From JAFGBN01 sp964394145 (GTDB lineage Bacteria; Chloroflexota; Dehalococcoidia; GIF9; AB-539-J10): 34,824 nt of DNA. The first letter of the stretch is position 1; every line of letters starts with the position of its first letter. The notes under the pieces are model-generated. The model was not told where the DNA came from and did no database searches. It saw only the letters and a list, made by a program, of their open reading frames with translations. The stretch is from the NCBI GenBank assembly GCA_964394145.1, contig CAYMVL010000039.1, positions 1 to 34,824 on the forward strand. The letters are read 5' to 3'. Below, piece after piece: positions 6,071 to 15,483 of the stretch. Made by a program: the position numbers and the translations under genes.

Positions 6071-6535
6071 ATGTTAAACGACTTTAAGGCTTTCATAATG
6101 CGCGGGAATGTAGTTGACCTCGCCGTAGGTATTGTCATCGGTCTAGCTTTCGGAGCTATTATCAGCTCTTTCGTCAAAGATGTTCTCATGCCGCCCATAG
6201 GACTGGCACTTGGCAACGTAGATTTTACCAATCTATTCGCAGTTCTTAAGGAAGGCACAGTAGCCGGCCCCTATGCCTCACTGGCTGCTGCTCAGGAAGC
6301 GGGAGCTGTCTCGATAAATTATGGCCTTTTCATTAATACGATAGTGAGTTTTGTCATTATTGCTGCAGTTATCTTCTTCCTTGTCGTTCGTCCGATAGAG
6401 AAGATGCGTGCACGACAAAAAGCTGCCGAGGAAGCCGCCGCGCCGACCACCAAAGAATGCCCTTACTGCCACACCAACATCCCTATCAAGGCGACCCGGT
6501 GCCCCAATTGTACCTCTGAACTGAAATCAGCCTAA
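6071..6535 (+). CDS. mscL: large-conductance mechanosensitive channel MscL with zinc-ribbon tail
   Basis: MscL forms a homopentameric pore that releases solutes under hypo-osmotic shock. The N-terminal amphipathic helix and TM1 (FKAFIMRGNVVDLAVGIVIG, then AFGAIISSFVKD) are canonical. A periplasmic loop spans ~45-85, and TM2 runs ~84-106 (YGLFINTIVSFVIIAAVIFF). After the usual cytoplasmic basic helix (IEKMRARQKAAEEA) the protein ends in a zinc ribbon, Cys130-x2-Cys133 and Cys144-x2-Cys147. That makes it 154 aa against ~136 in E. coli. An AAGGAG ribosome site precedes the ATG. Confidence 0.95.
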   Translation: MLNDFKAFIMRGNVVDLAVGIVIGLAFGAIISSFVKDVLMPPIGLALGNVDFTNLFAVLKEGTVAGPYASLAAAQEAGAVSINYGLFINTIVSFVIIAAVIFFLVVRPIEKMRARQKAAEEAAAPTTKECPYCHTNIPIKATRCPNCTSELKSA

Positions 6536-6571
6536 GTGGCAGCTCGTGTCGTTGGAGCGTAAAGTAGATCT

Positions 6572-6715
6572 ATGAAGCAGAAGATAATCATGAGGAAGCC
6601 TGTGCAAGCTATTATTGCGCCGGTTGGTGCTATAATAGTAATCGGTTGGGCGCCAAAGAGCTGCGCTTATGTCCCGTTTAGCCCCTGCCTTATGCATAAG
6701 GCGGAGAGTTATTGA
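6572..6715 (+). CDS. possible small membrane protein (47 aa)
   Basis: The frame opens MKQKIIMRKPVQAI and contains one hydrophobic segment (AIIAPVGAIIVIGWA) that could cross the membrane. It ends two bases before the ribosome site of the next gene, which is neat for a small operon member. No clear ribosome site precedes its ATG and I do not recognise it, so it may be a chance frame. Confidence 0.3.
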   Translation: MKQKIIMRKPVQAIIAPVGAIIVIGWAPKSCAYVPFSPCLMHKAESY

Positions 6716-6732
6716 GAAAGGAGGATCCTGAA

Positions 6733-6912
6733 ATGGCGGCAAAGTTCGAGCTGTACAAAGATGCAAAAGGCGAATTCCGCTGGAGACTTGTAGCATCCAA
6801 CGGACAGACGATAGCCAACAGTGGAGAAGGCTACAAGGCAAAGGATAGCGCTAAGGCTGGGATAGAGTCTGTCAAGAAGAATGCGCCAGCAGCTGAAGTT
6901 GTAGAGAAATAG
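6733..6912 (+). CDS. YegP/DUF1508-like small protein
   Basis: The 59-aa protein has the DUF1508 pattern KFELYKDAKGEFRWRLVASN, then GQTIANSGEGYKAKDSAKAG and IESVKKNAP. The family is normally one or two such beta-beta-alpha repeats; this has one. I start at the ATG at 6733 because AAAGGAGG lies just upstream (6717-6724). An upstream in-frame TTG at 6712 would place that site inside the gene. Function is not established; it is a small soluble protein common in anaerobes. Confidence 0.85.
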   Translation: MAAKFELYKDAKGEFRWRLVASNGQTIANSGEGYKAKDSAKAGIESVKKNAPAAEVVEK

Positions 6913-7162
6913 GCTAGAGCCTACGGCGTAAAAACTGGTGTATACAATCTGCAGGATCTTGTTGTCTGGCTTTGTGTTAATTAAGAGTGCAGGCCAGAAG
7001 GGGTGTGGTGTTGCTTAAATTGTTTGACATAATTGTCCCTAGCTTTCCCGACATTGATGCCTCAATCAGATTCCAGGCCCCGGCTTCTGTCCCGGGGTCA
7101 CCATGTTTATACTTTGAGTCCACGTAACTCCACGGCATACGGGTTGTTGTAGGAAGGCAACT

Positions 7163-9439
7163 ATGCGAAGAAGCATCTTTACCCTGATCTGTCTCCTAAC
7201 TTTTGTTCTTCTCGGCATCGTCCCCGCTACCGTGTCCACCCAAAGCCTGGACCAAATGCTGGTGGTAGATGACGCGAAGATTTTCGGGGATAGAGTTGTT
7301 GAGGTAGAGGCGGCAGCGAACAGGCTGAAGGCTCAGGGAGCCGATGTCCGTGTGAGGACGATACCAAGTTATGGAGCAGCCGGTAATCTGGACCAGTACG
7401 AGTCGCAGTTAGAACAGGAGAGCCCTTCCTGGCTGGATCAAAACGGAAGCCGCAAGAATAATCTTATCGTTCTTATCATATCCTTACAGGAGCGGCAAAC
7501 CGGCTTGTATTACGGTGCTTACTGGGAGGACGTCCTGGGGCAAAAGTGGTTGTCCATTCAGACCGACGTTATGAATCCGCTTTTCCGAAACGGAGACTAT
7601 GCAGGTGGCGCGATCGAAGGGTTAGATGAAATAGAGCGTCTTATTGCCGGTAACGGGCAATCTGAGTCGAAATGGTGGTTAGTACCCGTAGTAATCGTGG
7701 CGATAATTGGCTCAATCGTAGGTATATTCCTGTTTAAGAGCTCCCGGAAGAAGAGAGCAAGGCTCAATGCTGCCAGACAGAAAGCTATGTTGCCCAAACA
7801 AGCTGCGGCCTCGGGTATCAACGAACTTATCGAGGCCGTGCAGATGCTGGAAATAAAAGTCAATGTGATGGCGGACAGGCTAACAGCAGACGAGGCCTCG
7901 CCCCTCCAGACCGGTCTGGAAAAAGCAAAAGGTTTAATTAACCAGAGTTCTCAGAGATATAGTGAATTGTCGCATAGCGCGGGAGACCCTGAGAATCCCC
8001 GGTTGGAGGAGTCTCAACTGACAGTCATCGAAACAGAGTACCAGAAAATCGTGGACACGCTCCGTCAGGCCAGGGAATCCGTTAAAGCCGTAGAGGAGGA
8101 GATAAGTGGAATCCAGGCGGCGGTCGATGCTTTCCCCGGCAAGGTAGCTGAGCTTAACGCGGCGATAGCAGCTGCCCTGACGAAAGAAGATGATTTGAAC
8201 AGAACAGGTTATAAAACCAAATATCCGGCTGAGCTGGTAGCCAGAGGTCGCACCACACTGGAGCAGGCACAAGACCTGGTCTCCAAGAAACGAATTGGAG
8301 AAGGCATGAAGTATCTCGGCCTGGCCGGCGACCAGATAAAGCAGGCAGTGAAAGTGCTGGAGGAATTGCCCTCAAAGAAGACAGAGGCGGAGGCGGCTAT
8401 TCCTGCGCTGGCGCAGCGAATTGAACAAATTAAGGAGAGCATCAGCAGCGGCAGAGCCGTTTTCGAGCGATTATCGCATGATTATGCGCCGACCACCTGG
8501 GAATCGGTGCGTGGTAACGGCACTGAAGCTGAAAACCGGGTTAACTGGGCACTCGATGTACTGGATGACGCGCGGGCAGCCGCAGCATCGGAAGAACAGG
8601 AATGGCACAAAGCGCTGGAACTCGTAGAACAAGGGAACACGTGGCTCACAGAGTGCGAATCACTAATGAAGTCTATTTCCGACCTCGAGTTGAATTTGAT
8701 AGCGGCCCGTCGAGACGCACCTGATGAAATCAACGCAGCTCAAGCTGATGTTGCCAAAGCCTGGGCATATATCAATCAATATGATGAAGATATCCGGGAG
8801 AGTCTTGAAGATGACCTGCGCGCTGCAGAGAAGAAGAACGAACTGGCGAAAGAAGAACTTCGACAGGCTAAGCCGGACTATTTCAAGGTATGCAAGCTGG
8901 CGCGCGAGTCTAATGAAGCTGCGGACAGGATACTAATTCAAGCCCGGGATGAACATGAAGCGGCGGAGCGGCTTCGAGCAAAAGCCGTTAGTACCCGGAG
9001 AGACGCAAGTGCTAAGGTATCAATAGCAAGGAGCTATATTGAAGTCCATCAACCGGTAGTGCGAGCCGAAGCCAGAAACTACCTGAGTAATGCCGTACAG
9101 GCGTTGCGGCAGGCTGAGACCGCGATAGACAGCAATTCGCAGATCTCGCTGGCTTTGAAAGCCGAGTCAGATGCAGACCAGGCCTATTCATTAGCCCAGA
9201 GAGATGTTAATGGCTTAACCGGTAACATTCATGGTATAGGTATACCAACAACCATACCGATTCCTACTACTACGGGGCATTCGCCGGGCGGTGGCTTTTA
9301 CTGGGGCTCGAGGCGAAGCAGCAGTTCAGGCTCCGGTACGATCAGGCGAGGCGGAGGAAGTTCCTCCAGCTGGGGTTCCAGGGGAGGGTCGATTGGGGGA
9401 GGAGGTTCACGTGGTGGTGGCGGCTCCACAGGTTGGTAG
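7163..9439 (+). CDS. TPM-domain membrane protein with long coiled coil
   Basis: The 758-aa protein has a signal peptide (~1-26, hydrophobic LICLLTFVLLGIV), an extracytoplasmic TPM domain (~28-163; VVDDAKIF..., NNLIVLIISLQERQTGLYYG), a membrane segment at ~171-192 (WWLVPVVIVAIIGSIVGIFL) and a basic stop-transfer (KSSRKKRAR). A ~450-residue Ala/Glu/Arg-rich coiled coil follows (~200-680). The tail (~700-758) is Gly/Ser/Arg repeats ending GSTGW. TPM domains occur in membrane- and photosystem-repair proteins. The next gene is PspA-like, so a membrane-integrity role is likely (inference). An AGGAAGG ribosome site lies 5 nt before the ATG. Compared with ordinary TPM proteins, the long cytoplasmic coiled coil is unusual. 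Confidence 0.85.
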   Translation: MRRSIFTLICLLTFVLLGIVPATVSTQSLDQMLVVDDAKIFGDRVVEVEAAANRLKAQGADVRVRTIPSYGAAGNLDQYESQLEQESPSWLDQNGSRKNNLIVLIISLQERQTGLYYGAYWEDVLGQKWLSIQTDVMNPLFRNGDYAGGAIEGLDEIERLIAGNGQSESKWWLVPVVIVAIIGSIVGIFLFKSSRKKRARLNAARQKAMLPKQAAASGINELIEAVQMLEIKVNVMADRLTADEASPLQTGLEKAKGLINQSSQRYSELSHSAGDPENPRLEESQLTVIETEYQKIVDTLRQARESVKAVEEEISGIQAAVDAFPGKVAELNAAIAAALTKEDDLNRTGYKTKYPAELVARGRTTLEQAQDLVSKKRIGEGMKYLGLAGDQIKQAVKVLEELPSKKTEAEAAIPALAQRIEQIKESISSGRAVFERLSHDYAPTTWESVRGNGTEAENRVNWALDVLDDARAAAASEEQEWHKALELVEQGNTWLTECESLMKSISDLELNLIAARRDAPDEINAAQADVAKAWAYINQYDEDIRESLEDDLRAAEKKNELAKEELRQAKPDYFKVCKLARESNEAADRILIQARDEHEAAERLRAKAVSTRRDASAKVSIARSYIEVHQPVVRAEARNYLSNAVQALRQAETAIDSNSQISLALKAESDADQAYSLAQRDVNGLTGNIHGIGIPTTIPIPTTTGHSPGGGFYWGSRRSSSSGSGTIRRGGGSSSSWGSRGGSIGGGGSRGGGGSTGW

Positions 9440-9520
9440 TAGAAGAAAACGTTAGAAAGATATAGAATTGATACTGCTCTATAACAGAGACTAGATATAA
9501 TAAACTAAAAGGAGGGAGTC

Positions 9521-10228
9521 ATGGCAGGATTGTTTCAGAAGGCACGCATTGCAGCACTGAGCGCAGCACACGCACTATTGGACAAGGTAGTGGATATGAA
9601 CTCAATAGGAGCCGTAAAGCAGTATGTCAGAGACCTGGAGAGCGCTCTGGAGGACCTGGAGGACGCGTCAGCGGCGGCGGCCGGACATGTAAGGACGGTG
9701 GAGCGTGACGCCGACCGGATGCAGTTTCAAATTAAAGAGCTAAACCAGAACATCGACTTCATTCTATCTGACAACAAACCGGAAAATGACCATCTGGCTA
9801 CACCCCTCGAAGCCAGGCTGATCGGCTTGGAGCAGAGAATAAGTACCAAAGATGAGGAGATAGCAGCCGGACAGAAGACAGCACAAGCGCTCAATGAAGC
9901 CGTATCTGCACTTCGTACCAGATACCAGAATATGGTGGAGCAGGTACAACGACTGGAAGCCATGGATATGGCGACTAAGGCCAAGGAGCGAGCTGTAGAG
10001 GCGATGCGACAGGCTGGACAAATTGCATCGGTGGGCAGTGAAGTCTCAATAGATGCTGTGGCCAACCGCATTCAGCGAAGGGCAGATGTAGCGGATGCTC
10101 GATTTGAGCGAGCCATGGGTGAAATGACCGGGCAGGTGGAAAAGGATGTAGTGATAGCCCAGGCACAAGCCCGGCTGGAACAACGGAAAGCGCGCCTAGC
10201 GCTTGCGAGTCCCGAAAAGAAAGAATAG
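9521..10228 (+). CDS. PspA/IM30 family membrane-stress protein
   Basis: The 235-aa protein is almost wholly helical coiled coil, as in PspA/Vipp1. It begins with an amphipathic helix and continues through the IM30-type heptads (VKQYVRDLESALEDLEDASA, RIQRRADVADARFERAMGEM). The family forms ESCRT-III-like assemblies on stressed inner membranes. Its start differs from the classical MGIFSR, and the GLFQKARI opening is a variant. A GGAGGG ribosome site precedes the ATG. It follows the TPM protein by 81 bp, and a HerA-like ATPase follows, so the three may form one envelope-maintenance unit. Confidence 0.88.
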   Translation: MAGLFQKARIAALSAAHALLDKVVDMNSIGAVKQYVRDLESALEDLEDASAAAAGHVRTVERDADRMQFQIKELNQNIDFILSDNKPENDHLATPLEARLIGLEQRISTKDEEIAAGQKTAQALNEAVSALRTRYQNMVEQVQRLEAMDMATKAKERAVEAMRQAGQIASVGSEVSIDAVANRIQRRADVADARFERAMGEMTGQVEKDVVIAQAQARLEQRKARLALASPEKKE

Positions 10229-10571
10229 GCCGGGCATAAGGAATTATCGCTGCAGATTGAGTTTCTCTGCTTGAACACGCTGCAGAGCGCTTGGAATCAA
10301 GACATTTCAAGCTAAATTCCATCAGGTGTTTGGCATCAGGGTACCATTTTCTTCTATAAGCCAAACCAGATGCTTACATAATGGTAGTGGAACCCTTTGA
10401 CCGGGTCCAGGGTACTTACTGACTTGACGCCTCTGGATGATTGCACCTGAATGCTGACCACGCGAATGAGTTGCCATCGGTATGCACCTCGAGTACTTAA
10501 GTGATATAATCGAAGACGAGGCCCATTAACGGGTTTAAGGCAGGAAATACTCGAAAGTGGAGGGAAAAGGG
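10229..10571 (+). other. intergenic region with promoter for the ATPase gene
   Basis: TATAAT is at 10505-10510, ~60 nt before the ATG at 10572. The best upstream -35 is weak (TGCACC at 10483, 16-17 bp spacing). Several short inverted repeats lie around 10270-10410, but none is followed by a U-run. No gene is seen. Confidence 0.4.
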
Positions 10572-13049
10572 ATGGAAGACTATGAGAAACTTGGTGTTTT
10601 CTACCTTGGTAAGCCTTACCTGCTGGCAGATAAGAAAGCGGGGGAAGGCTTATTTCTGTATGATTCCAAAGACCTGGTTACCCATGCCGTCTGTGTGGGG
10701 ATGACAGGGAGTGGGAAGACAGGTCTCTGTATTTCGCTCCTAGAAGAAGCCGCCCTGGACAATATCCCTGCCATTGCTGTAGACCCCAAAGGCGACCTGA
10801 CCAACATGTTATTAACCTTTCCAGCTTTGAGAGCTGATGACTTCCTGCCCTGGGTGAATCAGGATGATGCTCGTAAGAAAGGGTTGTCCACCGAAGAATA
10901 CGCCCAGAAGCAGGCAGACCTCTGGAAGAACGGTTTGGCTTCCTGGGGTCAGACGGGAGAGCGCATCGAGAGACTGCGCCAGTCAACGCACTTCGTTATC
11001 TATACACCGGGCAGCACCGCCGGTGTCCCGGTGTCGATATTGAAATCATTTGCTCCACCGCCAGCGACCATACTGGAAGACGAGGAGTTGCTGCGGGAGC
11101 GCGTCAATACCACCGCCACCAGTTTACTCGGTATTATCGGGATAGATGCCGACCCTGTTAAGAGCCGTGAGCACATTCTAATATCCACACTTCTCAGTTT
11201 AGCCTGGAAAGAGGAGCGGGACATTGGTATTGCCGGTTTAATCCAGCAGATCCAGACCCCACCGTTCACCAAGGTTGGTGTGATGGACCTGGATTCTTTT
11301 TATCCTGCCAAGGAAAGGTTTGAGCTGGCGCTGGCACTGAATAATTTGCTGGCAGCGCCCGGTTTTAACATCTGGCTTGAAGGAGAACCCCTGGACATCA
11401 ATTCAATACTGTACACTCCTGAAGGCAAACCAAAGATTTCCATCTTCTCCATTGCTCATCTCAACGACGCTCAACGGATGTTCTTTGTCTCTCTGCTGCT
11501 GAACCAGATACTTGGCTGGATGCGCACCCAATCCGGCACTACAAGTCTCAGGTCAATCTTTTATATGGACGAAATCTTTGGCTTCTTCCCTCCCGTAGCT
11601 AATCCACCCTCGAAAACACCTCTGCTCACTTTGTTAAAGCAGGGACGAGCTTTCGGATTAGGGATTATGTTGGCAACCCAGAATCCCGTAGATCTGGACT
11701 ATAAGGGATTGTCTAACACGGGAACCTGGTTCATCGGTAGGTTACAAACCGAACGGGACAAAGCGCGGGTGCTGGAAGGACTGGAAGGAGTGGCTGCCAC
11801 AAGCGGGGTGAAATGGGACCGCCAGGTTATGGAACAGACCCTGGCTGGTTTAGGAAGCCGCGTCTTTCTGATGAATAACGTACATGATGATAAACCGTTG
11901 GTCTTTCAGACTCGCTGGGCAATGTCTTATCTGCGCGGGCCCCTTACGCGCAGTCAAATAAAACTACTCATGGACCCGGTCAGGAACACATTCACCCCGT
12001 CTCGCTCCGCTGCTAAACCAGGTGAGACTTATGCGACAGGATCTATTCCAGCGGAGCAAGCGGTACTCGGCGCCGGCGTTGGCAGGACTGAGGGAACGCC
12101 ACCGGTATTGCCGCCCGGGGTGGCTCAATATTTCCTGCCTGTGAGTGTCAGGCAAGCCGCGGGGCAAAAACTTATTTACCAGCCGGAACTGATTGGCGCT
12201 GGCAGAGTCCACTTCACCAATACAAAGAGCGCGGTAAACACGATAAGGGATGTCCTTTACAGGGTGTCGATTACAGATGGCCCCATGGCCGTCGACTGGG
12301 ATAGCGCGGCGGAGAGTAGCTTTCAGGTCAATGACCTGGAGCAGTCGCCGGGCCAGCCGGCTCAGTATGGCAATTTACCGTCAATTGCCATGAAAAGCCA
12401 GAGTTACAGGTACTGGAACAAGGAGTTTGCCAGCTGGCTATACCGGAATCAGAAGCTCGTTTTGTGGAGGAGTCCCGGTTTGAAAGAGTTTTCCAGAGTA
12501 GATGAGTCCGAACGGGACTTTAGAGTAAGGCTGCAGCAAAAAGCCAGGGAACAGCGCGACGAGGCTACTGATAGGCTGAGACAGAAATACTCCTCCAAAT
12601 TTGCCACCTTGCAGGAACGCATGCGCCGCGCCGAGGCAGCTGTGGAGCGTGAAAAGGAGCAGGCCAGCCATCGAAAAATGGAGACGGCATTATCCTTCGG
12701 GACAACTCTTCTGGGCGGCTTCCTGGGCCGCAAGGTAGTTAGCGCGGGCTCATTGAGCAGAGCGAGGTCAACAATAAGCGGTGTCAACCGCTCAATGAGA
12801 GAGTCCAGAGACATTTCACGGGCTCAAGATACCGTCGAAGCTATTCAGCAGAGGCTTCAGCAACTTGAAGCTGATTTTGAAGCCGATACCGCTGCGTTAG
12901 CCGCCAGGATGGATCCTTCAACGGAGCAGTTTGAGGAGGTATCCGTGCGTCCAACCAAAGCAAATGTCTCAGTGCAGCTCCTGGCTTTAATCTGGTTGCC
13001 TTATTGGTACGATGCTGCTGGCAAACTGACGCCAGCCTGGCAGGTATAA
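10572..13049 (+). CDS. HerA/FtsK-like P-loop ATPase
   Basis: The 825-aa protein has a HerA-type motor: Walker A at 43-50 (GMTGSGKT), IAVDPKGDLTNMLL, Walker B at ~329-334 (IFYMDE; Asp333, Glu334), and a sensor-like LATQNPVDLDYKGLSNTGTW. The C-terminal part has a beta-rich region (~520-640), a strong coiled coil (~640-700), a short glycine-rich segment (TTLLGGFLGRKVV) and a second coiled coil, ending in LLALIWLPYWY. I start at the ATG because GGAGGG (10559-10564) is 7 nt upstream; an in-frame GTG at 10557 overlaps that site. HerA-type ATPases pump DNA or proteins; the substrate here is unknown. The downstream gene is on the other strand. Confidence 0.85.
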   Translation: MEDYEKLGVFYLGKPYLLADKKAGEGLFLYDSKDLVTHAVCVGMTGSGKTGLCISLLEEAALDNIPAIAVDPKGDLTNMLLTFPALRADDFLPWVNQDDARKKGLSTEEYAQKQADLWKNGLASWGQTGERIERLRQSTHFVIYTPGSTAGVPVSILKSFAPPPATILEDEELLRERVNTTATSLLGIIGIDADPVKSREHILISTLLSLAWKEERDIGIAGLIQQIQTPPFTKVGVMDLDSFYPAKERFELALALNNLLAAPGFNIWLEGEPLDINSILYTPEGKPKISIFSIAHLNDAQRMFFVSLLLNQILGWMRTQSGTTSLRSIFYMDEIFGFFPPVANPPSKTPLLTLLKQGRAFGLGIMLATQNPVDLDYKGLSNTGTWFIGRLQTERDKARVLEGLEGVAATSGVKWDRQVMEQTLAGLGSRVFLMNNVHDDKPLVFQTRWAMSYLRGPLTRSQIKLLMDPVRNTFTPSRSAAKPGETYATGSIPAEQAVLGAGVGRTEGTPPVLPPGVAQYFLPVSVRQAAGQKLIYQPELIGAGRVHFTNTKSAVNTIRDVLYRVSITDGPMAVDWDSAAESSFQVNDLEQSPGQPAQYGNLPSIAMKSQSYRYWNKEFASWLYRNQKLVLWRSPGLKEFSRVDESERDFRVRLQQKAREQRDEATDRLRQKYSSKFATLQERMRRAEAAVEREKEQASHRKMETALSFGTTLLGGFLGRKVVSAGSLSRARSTISGVNRSMRESRDISRAQDTVEAIQQRLQQLEADFEADTAALAARMDPSTEQFEEVSVRPTKANVSVQLLALIWLPYWYDAAGKLTPAWQV

Positions 13050-13102
13050 GCGGCAGTCAGACCCGAATAGTGTATTCCCGGGCGTCCTATTGGTCACAGC
13101 CA

Positions 13103-13675
13103 CTAATTGCTCTCCTTTAATATAACCCCCCTGATGGGCTTGCTTGATAGAACAAGTTTCGTAATACCGTATCCGAGCAATGCCCCAGCAATTACGTCGC
13201 TCGGGTAATGCAGACCAAGATATATACGGCTGAATCCGACCAGAGAGGCAATACCATAGAATATAGCCCTGTATCTGAGATGCTGCTGGGCCAGTATCGT
13301 GGCTATCATAAAAGCAGTGACTGCGTGACCGCTGGGGAAAGACATGCCTGGAGACGAAGGAAAGGCCAGGCTTGCTAAGTAATCCGGCCTAAAAATCACC
13401 CCCAGCCCGGCATAAAGGGGTCGCGTCCTATTGGAGGTGTATTTAATCAGGACAAGAATCCCGGCGTTAATTCCATAAATTGATGCGGCCAATAGCCCCA
13501 TTCTTGAGTTTTTCAAAGAAGACCGCCAACTCAGCAATGCAAAGGCGATTAGGAAACCCGAACAAAACTCATGTGTACCTAAAACACCTATCCATGGCAG
13601 AACCTTATCAAATACAATATTCGATGCGTCGATGTTTATCCAGTGAAGCAGTAGATAATCCAGGTACAGCAGCAA
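13103..13675 (-). CDS. PAP2-family membrane phosphatase
   Basis: The 190-aa integral membrane protein shows the full PAP2 triad: Lys78-x6-Arg85-Pro86, Pro-Ser-Gly-His117, and Ser-Arg150-x5-His156-x3-Asp160. Five to six hydrophobic segments surround them. The family removes phosphate from lipid phosphates, most often undecaprenyl pyrophosphate or phosphatidate. The size and layout fit a BacA-independent undecaprenyl-PP phosphatase, but substrate cannot be read from sequence. It is convergent with the ATPase gene (53 bp apart). Confidence 0.9.
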   Translation of the reverse strand: MLLYLDYLLLHWINIDASNIVFDKVLPWIGVLGTHEFCSGFLIAFALLSWRSSLKNSRMGLLAASIYGINAGILVLIKYTSNRTRPLYAGLGVIFRPDYLASLAFPSSPGMSFPSGHAVTAFMIATILAQQHLRYRAIFYGIASLVGFSRIYLGLHYPSDVIAGALLGYGITKLVLSSKPIRGVILKESN

Positions 13676-13720
13676 ATCAGAACCCTTAACCTATTCCAAC
13701 ATGTCGCAGAAGACCATAAT

Positions 13721-14026
13721 TTACCCTGACATCCCTGCATCTGTCATGCATGCCAGATTACGGTCATCCGGTAGCTCCTCAAATTCATCTGGCGGACGGT
13801 AGCCAGTCGCCGGATAGAGCCTGTCCTGATTATAGACTTCCTCAGGAAAATGGGGAAGTCCGGTTACCACATCCCCATAGGTCTAATGTTCGTATAGATC
13901 AACCCCCTCGTATTTCAGTGTTTTGAAGAGGCTTCCCATCATGGTGTTATCAGAGTGGTCACCACTGCGCGCCACGCTGACCCCAAATCGATGGCTCTGG
14001 AGCTCATCCACATATTCACTAATCCG
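13721..14026 (-). pseudogene. decayed IS3-family transposase (OrfB C-terminus)
   Basis: A minus-strand frame reads the end of an IS3-type transposase: ISEYVDELQSHRFGVSVARS, GDHSDNTMMGSLFKTLKYE, then a stop codon (TAG) after LYEH, then GDVVTGLPHFPEEVYNQ and GYRPPDEFEEL. The internal stop and loss of the catalytic Glu (ES becomes GS in MMGSLFK) show it is dead. The N-terminal two thirds and the terminal inverted repeats are not found. It lies between the PAP2 gene and the MFS gene and marks an old insertion. Confidence 0.85.
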
Positions 14027-14076
14027 CCCCCCTCTGCAACTCTGCCCCAATTCTGGCTTCGGGACTGTGATAGTAG

Positions 14077-15303
14077 TTACTTCGGGCCAGTTACGCCACC
14101 CGGCAGCCTGATAAAATGGACTACCAGCACGGCTACGAGGGACATTATCCCGGCAGACACAAAAGCAAGGAAATAGCTGTCGGTGAGGTCATGTATATGA
14201 CCAGCAAGGAGTGGACCACCAGCAGCTCCAAGGCCGACGAATATCATCACCGAGCCGTAGATTGCTCCCATATGCCGTAGTCCGAAGATATCTTTGATGA
14301 GGGCGGGCACTACAGGGACTTTGGCGCCAAAGCCAAAGCCGAAAATGACGCTGAAGACATAAAACGCCTGAATGGAGCTTATTGAAGGTAGCCAGAACAT
14401 CGGGGCGCCGAGGCAAACGCCGCTGATGACGAGGGCAAGTTTCCTTCCTATCCTGTCAGAAAGTGAGCCCATCGATACCCTCGCAGCGATACTGCTGCCT
14501 GCAAGAACGCTCAGAAACGTTGCGGCAACCGAGGAGTCAATTTGCATATCTATTGCATATCTGACCAGATGCCCCAAGACTGCATATTCGCACATCATCC
14601 AGAGAAAATACATAAGATAGATTAGCCACAAATTTCTGGCGCGTAGTGCCTGTCTGAGAGTTATTCCGCCGGAATTCTCCACAGGTAAGGAGCCTGCCGT
14701 TCTGGCTCCAGTCATCTGGCCCTGCGGTTTCTTCCTTAGGAGCTGGGCCAGAGGAAGAATAATCACCCAAACAGCGACACCAAGGACAAGATATGACATG
14801 CTCCAGCCATAGGCAGATATGAGGTGGCTTGCTACCGGCGCCAGAATGATGGTCCCCAGGCCCATTCCTGCTGCTATGATACCCAGAGCCAGTCCTGTTC
14901 TCCTCTCACTGAACCACTGGGACGTGGTGGTGAAGAGGGGAGTCCATGCCGTACTTGCTCCAATACCAACCATCAGGCTATAGGACAGGTATAGTTGCCA
15001 TGGAGCAGAAACCCGGCTTGTAAGGAACAGCCCTAAGCCGGTCAGGAATCCTCCAAGAGTGAGCACTATCCTCGGGTTGAATTTGTCCGCAGCTAAACCC
15101 GCGACGAATCCGAAAAAGGAGAACAGCAGCATATAGGCTGAAAAGACTCCTGAAGTTTGAGCTCGCGTCCAGCCGAACTCATTCTCCAGGGATTCAAAGA
15201 ACACTCCGAAGGAGTAGTGAATTCCGAAGGTGATCACTATGATTAGTAGAGAAGCGGCTACCACTACCCAGCCATAATAGGGCCTCCGGGCCAGGTCTTT
15301 CAC
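14077..15303 (-). CDS. MFS transporter, oxalate/formate-antiporter or monocarboxylate-like
   Basis: The 408-aa protein has twelve hydrophobic segments in two halves, split by a basic loop near residue ~200 (LLRKKPQGQ). The first segment, RRPYYGWVVVAASLLIIVIT, and FGVFFESLENEFGWTRAQTS are typical of the OFA/MCT branch. The MFS loop motif is clear in the second half (GSLSDRIGRK). It likely moves a small organic anion; substrate is not readable. It stands alone, ~180 bp downstream of the COG2122 gene on the same strand. Confidence 0.85.
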   Translation of the reverse strand: MKDLARRPYYGWVVVAASLLIIVITFGIHYSFGVFFESLENEFGWTRAQTSGVFSAYMLLFSFFGFVAGLAADKFNPRIVLTLGGFLTGLGLFLTSRVSAPWQLYLSYSLMVGIGASTAWTPLFTTTSQWFSERRTGLALGIIAAGMGLGTIILAPVASHLISAYGWSMSYLVLGVAVWVIILPLAQLLRKKPQGQMTGARTAGSLPVENSGGITLRQALRARNLWLIYLMYFLWMMCEYAVLGHLVRYAIDMQIDSSVAATFLSVLAGSSIAARVSMGSLSDRIGRKLALVISGVCLGAPMFWLPSISSIQAFYVFSVIFGFGFGAKVPVVPALIKDIFGLRHMGAIYGSVMIFVGLGAAGGPLLAGHIHDLTDSYFLAFVSAGIMSLVAVLVVHFIRLPGGVTGPK

Positions 15304-15483
15304 GAGTACAATTACCTCTGATCCTCAGGATTCTCTTATCGGTATTATAGTCTATCGATAGCCTGATGCCCCGCTACTTATCTCCACGTCCTCCCAATCT
15401 CCTGCCAGGTTCCAGCATCTTGGCTCGAATAATCGAATTGCGTATCCTGCCAGTATTACTTATTCCCCTAACCCTTTCTTACG

